DNA from: Chryseobacterium gleum
Lineage (GTDB): Bacteria; Bacteroidota; Bacteroidia; Flavobacteriales; Schleiferiaceae
DNA: 40,612 bases
Assembly (NCBI GenBank): GCA_945883565.1
Contig: CAMCXO010000024.1
Span: 1 to 40,612, forward strand
Direction of reading: 5' to 3'
Below are positions 32,881-40,612 of this stretch, one piece after another; position 1 is the first letter of the stretch, and every line of letters begins with the position of its first letter. The translations under genes were made by a program, and so were the position numbers. The notes beneath the pieces were generated by a model. The model searched no databases. It was given only the letters and a program-made list of their open reading frames with translations, and was not told the DNA's origin.

Positions 32881-33471
32881 ATGTTTTTAGAACCGGGTAC
32901 CCACCCAAATTATCAGAGTGGCTGGATTGAAGTGATATGCGGCTGCATGTTTTCGGGCAAAACCGAAGAATTAATTAGACGTTTACGTCGGGCCGAAATT
33001 GCGGGTCAAAAGGTAAAGGTGTTTAAGCCGGCCATTGAAGACCGCTACCATAAAGCCCATGTGGTATCGCACGATCAACGGGCATTTGAGGCCATTCCGC
33101 TTAATCGGGCAGCCGAAATGTTGAACCTTTGTGAAGATGCCCAGGTAATAGGCATAGATGAAGCCCAATTCTTTGAGCCCGATGTGGTAGAAGTGGCTAA
33201 TGCCCTTGCCAATACAGGCAAGCGGGTAGTGGTGGCCGGACTCGATCTCGATTATAAGGGGCAGCCTTTCGGCCCAATGCCTCAGCTTATGGCCACTGCC
33301 GAATTTGTGACCAAAGTACACGCCATCTGCAAGCGAACCGGACAATTGGCCCATTATTCGCATCGAATTAGCCAGGGCAACGAACTCATAGAACTGGGGC
33401 AAGCCGAGGCTTATGAGCCGGTTTCGCGGCAAGTTTTTAATGAATTGAACCGCGACCAAAATGCCCACTGA
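32881..33471 (+). CDS. tdk: Thymidine kinase
   Basis: 196 residues. The start MFLEPGTHPNYQSGWIEVI matches family N termini; the longer frame from 32836 would add an unrelated 15-residue tail. P-loop GCMFSGKTEEL at about 21, the catalytic Glu in VIGIDEAQFFEP (about 95), and the lasso region with VHAICKRTGQLAHYSHR are present. Type II thymidine kinases usually bind structural zinc with four cysteines in the lasso domain; here only one cysteine (AIC) is seen in that region, the rest being replaced. It phosphorylates thymidine in the salvage pathway. Its stop is overlapped by the next gene's start by 11 bases, so translation of the two is likely coupled. Confidence 0.93.
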   Translation: MFLEPGTHPNYQSGWIEVICGCMFSGKTEELIRRLRRAEIAGQKVKVFKPAIEDRYHKAHVVSHDQRAFEAIPLNRAAEMLNLCEDAQVIGIDEAQFFEPDVVEVANALANTGKRVVVAGLDLDYKGQPFGPMPQLMATAEFVTKVHAICKRTGQLAHYSHRISQGNELIELGQAEAYEPVSRQVFNELNRDQNAH

Positions 33472-35923
33472 AGGCCTTCTGTTTTCAGATTTGGCCATGT
33501 GGCCCGAAATAACCACCAATCAACAACCGGGTAAATGGCCTATAGGGGCTTTAATAACCGACAGTCGGCGATTTCAATCTGACGCCTTGGCCCTGTTTGT
33601 AGCCATTAAAGGCAAAGTACACAATGGCCACAACCATCTTTTGGCTTTATACGAAGGAGGTATTCGGCATTTTTTGGTTGAAGAACTTCCCGATTATGTT
33701 CCATCGGACGCCTATTTTTACCAATGCCCCAATACGCTTCGGGCTTTACAAAAGCTCGCCGCATTGCACAGACGTCAATTCCAATATCCTGTGGTGGGCA
33801 TCACGGGTTCTAATGGCAAAACCGTGGTGAAAGAATGGTCTTTTCAATTGCTTCACCGCCATTTCAAAATAAGCCGAAGTCCACGAAGCTATAATTCTCA
33901 GTTGGGTTTGCCCCTTTCGGTTTGGGGTATGGCCCCCTCTCATGATTTGGCCCTTATAGAAGCGGGTATTAGCGAGCCCGGCGAAATGGATTATTTAGAG
34001 GCTGTGTTAAACCCCGATGTGGGGATATTTACCACCCTTGGTTCGGCCCACCAAGAAAATTTCGAAAGCTTAGAGCAAAAAGCTGCCGAAAAATTGCGGC
34101 TGTTTCGGCAAACCCGGCTGCTTATTTATTGCCGCGACCATGCCCTTATTCATCAAAGCATTCTTCAATACCATAAAGGAGAAACCTTCTGCTGGAGCCT
34201 ATTTGATGCAGAGGCCCCATTGTTTGTTAAACAGCAGGAAAATGTGCCTGGCGGATTGAAATTAGAGCTTGAGTACCAAAAAGAGAGCTTTCATGGCTTT
34301 TTGCCTTTTTCCGATAGGGCATCGCTTGAAAACGCTTTGCATGCCTTTTCATTGGGCCTTTGTCTTGGGGTAGAAGCCCGAATTTTGGTCGCCGAAATGG
34401 CGAATTTGCAAGCTGTTAATATGAGACTCGAGCTAAAACCGGCTCGAAAAAATGCCCTGCTTATTAACGACAGTTACAACAGCGACCTCGAATCTTTGCG
34501 CATTGCCCTTGATTTTCAAGAGCAACAAGGACATGGACGCCATTTGGTTTTGGTGCTAAGCGATATGGAACAAACCGGCCTGGCCCCGGAGGTCTGGATA
34601 CAAGAAGTAGCCAAACTGTGCAACAACAGACCGTTGGAAGCACTGGTTTGCGTGGGGCCTTTGTTAAACCAGTATGCCCTTCGGTATTTTAAAAAAGCAG
34701 AATGTTTTGAAAATACCGAGGCCTTGCTTGCCAAATACCGCAGCATGCCCTGGCAAAACAGCATGGTGCTTCTTAAAGGCGCCCGGCGCTTTTCGTTTGA
34801 GCGCTTAGAAGCAGCCTGGGAGGAAAAACGCCATCAAACCGTATTGGAAATAAACCTCAACGCCCTGAACGCCAATTTGCAGAAAACACGGGCCGGCTTG
34901 CCCAAGCAGGTCAAAATTATGGCCGTTATTAAAGCCTATGGTTACGGAGCCGGAAGCGCCGAAATAGCCGCGCTTTTACAGTATCAAAAGGTTGATTATT
35001 TGGCCGTGGCCTATGCCGATGAAGGAGTGGCTTTGAGGCAGGCGGGCATTACTTTGCCCATTATGGTGATGCATCCCGAGCCGGAAGCCCTTGATGTTCT
35101 TATAGAGTACAAGCTGGAGCCCGAAATCTACGCTTTCTACATACTCGAAAAATTCGTGAGCCGTTTGTTGGCCTTGTACAACAAATCGGAGGCTTTCCCT
35201 ATACACATTAAACTTGAAACCGGTATGCACCGCCTGGGCTTCGAAAGCCACGAACTGCAAGCTTTGGCCCAATACGTTAAGGCCGAACCCCTGCTTAGGG
35301 TGGCCAGTGTGTTTTCGCACCTGGCGGCTGCCGACGAGCCGCATCAGCAAACCAAAACCCAAGCCCAAATTGAACAATTTGATGCCTTAAGCAGCCAATT
35401 TACTGAATCCTTAAGGCAAGTCGGTCCGCCCCTTAGGCATTTGTTAAATTCGGCCGGCATTCAACATTACGGCCATGCAGCTTACGATATGGTGCGTTTG
35501 GGTATAGGTCTCTATGGCCTTTCGGACCGAGGCGAGCCCGTAAGCCGATTGCTTACCCGCATAAGCCAGATAAAACATTTGGAAGCAGGCGATGCCCTCG
35601 GATATGGTTTCTCTTTTGTGGCCAGCAGGCCTACCAAAACCGCTACCTTGGCCATTGGCTATGCCGATGGATTGAGGCGAGAATTGGGCAACGGCAAGGG
35701 ACGCGTAAACATAAATGGACAATGGGCGCCTATTGTTGGCCGGGTTTGTATGGATATGTGCATGGTGGATGTATCGCACATAGATTGTAAAGAAGGCGAT
35801 GAGGCCGAAATTTTTGGGCGGTATACCAGTGTTCAGCAATTGGCGGATACCTTACATACCATTCCCTACGAAGTGCTTACGGGCATTTCGCAAAGGGTGA
35901 AACGCATTTACATTCAAGAATAA
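33461..35923 (+). CDS. murF-alr: Bifunctional MurF ligase / alanine racemase
   Basis: 820 residues. The first half (1 to about 455) is UDP-N-acetylmuramoyl-tripeptide:D-Ala-D-Ala ligase, with GITGSNGKTVVKEW P-loop at about 113, an EAGISEPGEMDYL stretch and the C-terminal LINDSYNSDLESL segment. The second half (about 460-820) is PLP-dependent alanine racemase, with the Schiff-base Lys in IMAVIKAYGYGAG (about 491), the catalytic Tyr in LGYGFSFV and the VGRVCMDMCMVDVS signature. The fusion, typical of Bacteroidota, makes D-Ala and supports its attachment (as D-Ala-D-Ala) to the peptidoglycan precursor in the cytoplasm. No ddl gene is in view. It overlaps tdk and its stop shares bases with the flippase start (TAATG). 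Confidence 0.95.
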   Translation: MPTEGLLFSDLAMWPEITTNQQPGKWPIGALITDSRRFQSDALALFVAIKGKVHNGHNHLLALYEGGIRHFLVEELPDYVPSDAYFYQCPNTLRALQKLAALHRRQFQYPVVGITGSNGKTVVKEWSFQLLHRHFKISRSPRSYNSQLGLPLSVWGMAPSHDLALIEAGISEPGEMDYLEAVLNPDVGIFTTLGSAHQENFESLEQKAAEKLRLFRQTRLLIYCRDHALIHQSILQYHKGETFCWSLFDAEAPLFVKQQENVPGGLKLELEYQKESFHGFLPFSDRASLENALHAFSLGLCLGVEARILVAEMANLQAVNMRLELKPARKNALLINDSYNSDLESLRIALDFQEQQGHGRHLVLVLSDMEQTGLAPEVWIQEVAKLCNNRPLEALVCVGPLLNQYALRYFKKAECFENTEALLAKYRSMPWQNSMVLLKGARRFSFERLEAAWEEKRHQTVLEINLNALNANLQKTRAGLPKQVKIMAVIKAYGYGAGSAEIAALLQYQKVDYLAVAYADEGVALRQAGITLPIMVMHPEPEALDVLIEYKLEPEIYAFYILEKFVSRLLALYNKSEAFPIHIKLETGMHRLGFESHELQALAQYVKAEPLLRVASVFSHLAAADEPHQQTKTQAQIEQFDALSSQFTESLRQVGPPLRHLLNSAGIQHYGHAAYDMVRLGIGLYGLSDRGEPVSRLLTRISQIKHLEAGDALGYGFSFVASRPTKTATLAIGYADGLRRELGNGKGRVNINGQWAPIVGRVCMDMCMVDVSHIDCKEGDEAEIFGRYTSVQQLADTLHTIPYEVLTGISQRVKRIYIQE

Positions 35924-37146
35924 TGCTGGGCAAACTCTTGCGTCAGTTTGCCGGAGTGGCTGTTTTACATGGCCTTATTGTGCTGCTGCCCATAGTGGTG
36001 GTGCCTCATTTGGTGCGTCAGTTAGGTCCCGATGGTTTTGGTAGACTAAGCTTGGCGCTTGCCATTTCGGGTATTTTAATGCCTGTTCTTGATATGGGTT
36101 TTCAATTAGAAGCCACGCGCGAACTGGCCAAAAACCATAAACTAAAAAACCGGTTACTGGGCACTTTTTTGCAGCAGCGTTTAATGTTATTCGTGATAGT
36201 GGCCGGTCCATTTGCCACCATTATGCTGGTTATACCTCATCTTCGCGAATTGGGTTGGTTGTTGTTTACAGCTTATCTCTATGCAGTGGTAAACAGTTTG
36301 GTGCCCAATTGGTATTTTGAAGGTCGTGCCAAGTTTAAAACCGTGCAGTTTATTTTTTTGCTTTGGCGCATTTTGTACGCCATTGGGGTACTGCTGGCCA
36401 TTCAAAGCCAAGGACAAGAAAACAGGGCTTTGTGGTTGAATGTTTTAGGAGGAAGCGCCTCGGTTGCCTTATCGGCATTTCTGGTTTTAAAAGAGGGAAC
36501 ACGACCCGTTTTTGGACCTTGGCAAAAGGCTTTCAGGCAATTGTTTACCGGTGCCTCTATGGCTTCAACCCCCATTACCGCCTCCATCATTAGTTTTATG
36601 CCACAAATAGTGGTTAGCTTTTTGCTCGGCCCTGTTCAATTTGGCTATTTCGCATTGGTCGATCGCCTGCTTCAGGTTTTTAGAATGGGCGGTGCCATGT
36701 TTTCTACCCTGGTTTACACCACTTACAGCCAAATGCTGGTATCGGATGCTAAAGCCATTAAACCATTTTACCGAAAAGTGTCTTTTCTGGTGTTTGCAGG
36801 CACCGGTGCTTTGGTGTTAATACTGCAAGTGTTTAAAGTGCCGGTACTGGGCATATTGGCTGAGGTGGTTACACCCGATGCTTTGGCCTTATACACTGTT
36901 TTGCTTTGGGCAGGGGTGTTTATTGTGCAAAGGCTTCATCAACAGCGCTACCTTTTGGCCCTTAAGCGCGAAAATAGGGTAGCTTTGGTTAGTTGGTTGG
37001 CGGTGGTTTTGATGCCCATTTTGCTCATTAGCGGGTATTATTTAAATGGACAAACCGGAACAGCCTGGGGCTTTTTGGCTTTCGAAGCCATTTTTTCTGC
37101 AGCCTTGTATTTAGAAAGCCAAAGACCGGGTATTACACCCAAATAG
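35923..37146 (+). CDS. Oligosaccharide flippase, Wzx type
   Basis: 407 residues with about 12 membrane segments throughout. The N terminus (LLPIVVVPHLVRQLGPDGFG, then RLSLALAISGILMPVLDMGF) is the standard start of the polysaccharide-biosynthesis (Wzx/RfbX) branch of MOP exporters, and a PNWYFEGRAKFK segment is also typical. It would flip lipid-linked oligosaccharide across the inner membrane. No glycosyltransferases are adjacent, so the substrate is unclear. Its start is fused to the murF-alr stop, and glmM follows after 39 bases; the operon context suggests envelope glycan work. Confidence 0.88.
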   Translation: MLGKLLRQFAGVAVLHGLIVLLPIVVVPHLVRQLGPDGFGRLSLALAISGILMPVLDMGFQLEATRELAKNHKLKNRLLGTFLQQRLMLFVIVAGPFATIMLVIPHLRELGWLLFTAYLYAVVNSLVPNWYFEGRAKFKTVQFIFLLWRILYAIGVLLAIQSQGQENRALWLNVLGGSASVALSAFLVLKEGTRPVFGPWQKAFRQLFTGASMASTPITASIISFMPQIVVSFLLGPVQFGYFALVDRLLQVFRMGGAMFSTLVYTTYSQMLVSDAKAIKPFYRKVSFLVFAGTGALVLILQVFKVPVLGILAEVVTPDALALYTVLLWAGVFIVQRLHQQRYLLALKRENRVALVSWLAVVLMPILLISGYYLNGQTGTAWGFLAFEAIFSAALYLESQRPGITPK

Positions 37147-37185
37147 GCTTATGGGGCATCTATCTTTGCCATCAAACTGAATAAA

Positions 37186-38565
37186 ATGACTCTTATAAAA
37201 TCGATTTCCGGCATTAGAGGCACCATTGGTGGGCAGGCGGGTCATGGACTAACCCCTCCGGATGCAGTGGCCTTCGCTTCGGCTTATGCACAATTTATTA
37301 AAAGCCGTTCAGGCAAAGCCAGGCCGAAAGTGGTTATAGGCCGCGATGCACGTCCTTCGGGCCCAATGATACAAGAGTTGGTTTCTTCCACCTTGCTTAT
37401 GTGTGGGGTAGATGTGCTAAACGCCGGGCTTTCGACCACTCCAACGGTAGAAATGGGCGTGGTATTCGAGCAAGCCGACGGGGGCATAATATTAACGGCT
37501 TCGCACAATCCGGTGGAATGGAACGCTCTTAAACTGTTGAACGAAAAAGGCGAATTTTTATCGGCCGAAGACGGCGAAGGCATTTTAGCGGCTGCGGCCT
37601 CGGGTGAAACACATTTTGCCGAAGTGCATGCATTGGGCAATTTGTATATGCTGAACGATTTGTTAGACCAACACATTAACAGCATATTAAAGCTGCCTTA
37701 TGTAAACCGCGAAGCCATTGCCAAGGCAGGTTTTAAGGTTTCGGTAGATGCCGTAAACTCATCGGGTGGTTTCGCCATTCCAGCCATGTTAAGGGCTTTG
37801 GGGGTGAATGAAATTCACGAATTGTATTGCGAACCCAATGGACAGTTTCCACACAATCCCGAGCCTTTGGAGGCGCATTTGGGCGATATTATGAACCTTA
37901 CCAAAAACAAGGGTTGCGATTTGGGCATAGTGGTCGATCCTGATGTTGACCGCTTGGCTCTTATTACCAACGAGGGCAAAATGTTTGGCGAAGAATACAC
38001 CTTGGTGGCTTGTGCCGATTACCTGCTTAACCACAAACCCGGATCTACAGTAAGTAATTTGTCATCGTCGAGGGCCCTTCGCGATTTAACCCGTGCCAAA
38101 GGCCAAACCTATACCGCCGCAGCGGTGGGTGAGGTAAACGTAGTAGCCGAAATGAAAAGCACCGGGGCCGTAATAGGAGGCGAAGGCAATGGAGGGGTTA
38201 TTTTACCCGATTTGCACTACGGCCGCGATGCCCTGGTAGGCGTGGCTTTAATTTTGAGCCATTTGGCCACGAGCGGCAAAACCCTTAGCGAATTAAAAGC
38301 TGCTTACCCCGCTTACAGCATGCTTAAAGAAAAAATAGATCTTCATCCCGGTCTTGATGTTGACGCTTTGCTCCTTAAAGTAGCCCAGGCCTTTGGCAGC
38401 GAAGAGGTAAGCACCATAGATGGGGTTAAGGTGGATTTTGCCCAAGGCTGGGTGCATTTGCGCAAATCGAACACCGAGCCCATTTTGCGTGTTTATGCCG
38501 AAGGTGAAAGTGCCGAAATTGCCAAAGAATTGGTGGAGCGCATGCGGAAGGTTATACTTTCTTAA
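37186..38565 (+). CDS. glmM: Phosphoglucosamine mutase (or related phosphohexomutase)
   Basis: 459 residues of the alpha-D-phosphohexomutase family. The N terminus SISGIRGTIGG, the phospho-Ser loop ILTASHNPVEWNALKLL (Ser at about 106), the metal loop DPDVDRLALI (about 251-256), the sugar loop GGEGNGGVI and the C-terminal phosphate loop RKSNTEPILRVYAE are complete. It would convert glucosamine-6-phosphate to glucosamine-1-phosphate for UDP-GlcNAc, the precursor of both peptidoglycan and LPS; phosphomannomutase activity is the alternative. It follows the flippase by 39 bases and precedes an aminotransferase gene by 20 bases in the same operon. Confidence 0.88.
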   Translation: MTLIKSISGIRGTIGGQAGHGLTPPDAVAFASAYAQFIKSRSGKARPKVVIGRDARPSGPMIQELVSSTLLMCGVDVLNAGLSTTPTVEMGVVFEQADGGIILTASHNPVEWNALKLLNEKGEFLSAEDGEGILAAAASGETHFAEVHALGNLYMLNDLLDQHINSILKLPYVNREAIAKAGFKVSVDAVNSSGGFAIPAMLRALGVNEIHELYCEPNGQFPHNPEPLEAHLGDIMNLTKNKGCDLGIVVDPDVDRLALITNEGKMFGEEYTLVACADYLLNHKPGSTVSNLSSSRALRDLTRAKGQTYTAAAVGEVNVVAEMKSTGAVIGGEGNGGVILPDLHYGRDALVGVALILSHLATSGKTLSELKAAYPAYSMLKEKIDLHPGLDVDALLLKVAQAFGSEEVSTIDGVKVDFAQGWVHLRKSNTEPILRVYAEGESAEIAKELVERMRKVILS

Positions 38566-38585
38566 TCAATTAAAACGAGCCCGTT

Positions 38586-40079
38586 ATGCAAAGCGTTGTA
38601 AGCCCCAAAATCGAAAATCTAGAAGCATTTTTTGAACGCTTCCGCCAAAATATAGTAGGGCAGGATTTGGTTTTGGAAAGTCCCTATGGCAAAAAACCGG
38701 TTTTATATGCCGACTGGACCGCCAGCGGCCGTATGTACCGGCCCATTGAACAACGCATGCTCGAACATTTTGGGCCTTATGTGGCCAATACGCATACCGA
38801 AACCAGCACCACCGGAAAGGTGATGACTTTGGCCTACCACAACGCCAAAGACATTATTAAGAAACATGTAAATGCCTCAAACCGCGATGTGTTGATAGCC
38901 ACCGGTACGGGCATGACTGGCGCTGTGGCCAAGTTTCAGCGCATATTGGGTCTTAAACTGCCCGATATGTGGATGAAAAAAGTGAACATACCCGAAGAAG
39001 ACCGCCCGGTGGTATTCATTAGTCATATGGAGCACCACAGCAACCAAACCTCTTGGCTTGAAACTTTGGCCGAAGTGGTCATCATACCGCACCAACCCGA
39101 TGGCCTGGTTTGCTTAAACCAATTCGCCGAACTTTTGCCTAAATACGCTCATAAAAAGCTCAAAATTGCCAGTGTAACCTCATGCTCGAATGTAACCGGC
39201 ATTAGAACGCCCTACCACCAGATAGCCAAAATGATGCATGGAGTAGGTGGGTACTGCTTTGTTGACTTTGCTTGCAGCGCCCCTTATGTAAACATCAATA
39301 TGCATCCGGAGGAGGAAGGCGCTCATCTTGATGCCATTTTTTTCTCGCCCCATAAATTTTTGGGCGGACCGGGCACCAACGGTATTTTAATTTTTAACGG
39401 CGAATTATACAAAAACACTGTTCCCGATACCCCCGGTGGCGGCACTGTGGCCTGGACCAATCCTTGGGGAGGACACAAATATTTCGACGACATTGAAGTA
39501 CGCGAAGACGGGGGCACACCCGGCTTTCTGCAGCTCATTAGAACAGCATTGGCCATTAGGCTGAAAGAAGAAATGGGGGTAGAAAACATTCTGGAGCGCG
39601 AGCACGAATTGCTCGGTATCCTTCTTCCCGGACTTAAAGCCATTCCCAATGTTAATATTTTGGCCGGGCACATTGAAGACAGACTGGGTGTTGTTTCGTT
39701 TTATATAAACGACTTGCACTTTAATCTTGGCGTTCGCCTGCTCAACGACCATTTTGGTATTCAGGTAAGAGGAGGTTGCTCGTGCGCCGGAACTTATGGT
39801 CATTATTTGCTCAACATTGATTCGCAAACCAGCCACAGCATTACTTCGAAAATAGACCAGGGTTTTTTAAGCGATAAGCCCGGCTGGATGCGGCTAAGTG
39901 TTCATCCAACGGTTACCAACAAGGAAGCGGCCTTTTTGGTAGATGCCATTAAGCAAGTAGCCGAAAACTGGCGCCAATGGGCAAGCGACTATACCTATTC
40001 GGCTACTACCAACGAATGGCATCATAAAAGCGCGGGCGATTATGAGCAACAGTTGGTAGAAAGCTGTTTGCATCTGTGA
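38586..40079 (+). CDS. Class V PLP-dependent aminotransferase, cysteine-desulfurase-like
   Basis: 497 residues, longer than a standard IscS. The PLP Lys lies in FFSPHKFLGGPGTNG (about 255); a binding His pair is in SHMEHHSNQ; a cysteine motif GGCSCAGTYG (about 398) resembles the mobile active-site loop of SufS/CsdA-type desulfurases. An N-terminal stretch VLYADWTASGRMYRPIEQ is the usual family entry. The C-terminal part has about 60 extra residues ending in YEQQLVESCLHL. Cysteine desulfurase or a related selenocysteine-lyase-like or sulfur-transfer activity is possible. Its stop TGA overlaps the GTG of the next, also class V, gene (GTGA). Confidence 0.85.
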   Translation: MQSVVSPKIENLEAFFERFRQNIVGQDLVLESPYGKKPVLYADWTASGRMYRPIEQRMLEHFGPYVANTHTETSTTGKVMTLAYHNAKDIIKKHVNASNRDVLIATGTGMTGAVAKFQRILGLKLPDMWMKKVNIPEEDRPVVFISHMEHHSNQTSWLETLAEVVIIPHQPDGLVCLNQFAELLPKYAHKKLKIASVTSCSNVTGIRTPYHQIAKMMHGVGGYCFVDFACSAPYVNINMHPEEEGAHLDAIFFSPHKFLGGPGTNGILIFNGELYKNTVPDTPGGGTVAWTNPWGGHKYFDDIEVREDGGTPGFLQLIRTALAIRLKEEMGVENILEREHELLGILLPGLKAIPNVNILAGHIEDRLGVVSFYINDLHFNLGVRLLNDHFGIQVRGGCSCAGTYGHYLLNIDSQTSHSITSKIDQGFLSDKPGWMRLSVHPTVTNKEAAFLVDAIKQVAENWRQWASDYTYSATTNEWHHKSAGDYEQQLVESCLHL

Positions 40080-40612
40080 GTGTTTATCTTGATTATGCTT
40101 CTACCACTCCGCTTTGTAAGGCCGCAGTGGATGTGGTGCAACAAGGGCTTCATCTTTTTGGCAATCCCTCTTCGACCCATGCCATTGGCCGCGCCCAAAA
40201 AAGCCAAATAGAACTTAGCAGACGCCAACTGGCCGAAGCCTTAGGGGTAACTGCTGCCGAGTTGTTTTTTACTTCTGGCGCTACCGAAGGCATAAACACT
40301 TTTATGGCTTCCTGGGCTCAAAAACATACGGGTAGAACTCTGTATTGCTCTAAACTCGAGCATAAGGCTGTACTGGATGCTGCCGCATTTTACTGTAAGC
40401 TTTTTGGCTGTCGTTTGGTTTTTCTGTCCAACAATGCCCTGGGAGAAATAGATTTGGAGGTCTTAAATACGGCTCAAAAAAACGACCTCGTTGCCATGAT
40501 GTGGTTCAACAACGAAATTGGCAACCGAAACCCCATCGAAATGGTTTCGCAAATGGCTCTAAAACAAGGATTTTTCTTTTTGTGCGATGCCGTTCAGGGT
40601 CTTGGCCAATAC
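40076..40612 (+). CDS. Cysteine desulfurase, NifS/IscS type (partial, runs off window)
   Basis: An open frame of 179 codons from a GTG start to the window end. It begins VSVYLDYASTTPL, the canonical NifS/IscS opening, then GNPSSTHAIGRAQKSQIELS, LFFTSGATEGINTFM, SKLEHKAVLDAAAFY, MMWFNNEIGNRNPIEMV and LCDAVQGLGQ. These are the PLP-phosphate, His and Asp positions of the family. The Lys and active-site Cys loop lie beyond the window. It would supply sulfur for Fe-S clusters or tRNA thiolation. The GTG at 40076 overlaps the stop of the previous gene by 4 bases, so it is the coupled next member of the operon. Confidence 0.88.
   Translation, partial: MSVYLDYASTTPLCKAAVDVVQQGLHLFGNPSSTHAIGRAQKSQIELSRRQLAEALGVTAAELFFTSGATEGINTFMASWAQKHTGRTLYCSKLEHKAVLDAAAFYCKLFGCRLVFLSNNALGEIDLEVLNTAQKNDLVAMMWFNNEIGNRNPIEMVSQMALKQGFFFLCDAVQGLGQY

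Noticed and set aside
32983-33519. A 178-codon minus-strand frame
   Set aside because: Antisense to tdk, which has complete kinase motifs.

Overview
The window comes from a Bacteroidota chromosome, most likely a flavobacterial-type lineage. The basis is a MurF-Alr fusion enzyme, an LruC-domain surface protein, a LytS/LytTR pair next to an efflux pump, a secreted bleomycin-hydrolase-type peptidase, little visible Shine-Dalgarno sequence before most starts, and short GC-rich repeats between A/T-rich genes. No phage, transposase, tRNA, rRNA or CRISPR array was seen. Most of the window is ordinary chromosomal housekeeping; the less ordinary parts are intergenic repeats, an efflux locus and a phosphodiesterase-sulfotransferase locus.

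Layout. 1-395 is gene-free and holds two TTCG-hairpin repeats and copy A of a composite structured repeat. 396-13272 is a run of minus-strand genes: an MDR oxidoreductase, a secreted C1-type peptidase, a 1530-residue LruC/SdrD_B-like surface protein, a MutS2-type ATPase lacking the Smr nuclease domain, and a hybrid histidine kinase whose stop overlaps the MutS2 start. kdsB and a large predicted outer-membrane protein follow on the plus strand (13449-17704). They converge on a Cco/FixI-type copper P-ATPase, which is divergent from a Crp/Fnr regulator with an Fnr-like dyad between the two.

21008-28898 is a minus-strand locus. A LytS-type kinase and LytTR regulator precede a DUF2147 protein, a TolC-like channel, a lipoprotein adaptor, a MacB/FtsX-type permease, a LolD/MacB-type ATPase, and a barrel protein that carries a degenerate hydrolase-like front half. 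Two direct repeats exactly 21 bp apart lie between the regulator and the pump genes and look like a LytTR operator, so the layout suggests a self-contained sensor-regulator-efflux unit. 28899-29326 holds copy B of the composite repeat.

29327-32819 (minus) encodes an unrecognised coiled/linker protein, a 66-residue small protein, and an unusual single polypeptide joining a type I phosphodiesterase, TPR repeats and a PAPS-type sulfotransferase. From 32881 to the window edge runs a tight plus-strand operon: tdk, murF-alr, a Wzx-type flippase, glmM, and two class V PLP enzymes in tandem, the second a NifS/IscS-type cysteine desulfurase cut by the window end. Much of this operon serves cell-wall and envelope precursor synthesis.

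The strongest candidates for something undescribed are (i) the composite intergenic repeat, whose two copies keep a 71-bp block spacing and show paired compensatory base changes in a stem, (ii) the phosphodiesterase-TPR-sulfotransferase fusion with its two small partners, and (iii) the LytTR-controlled pump with the hydrolase-barrel chimera.
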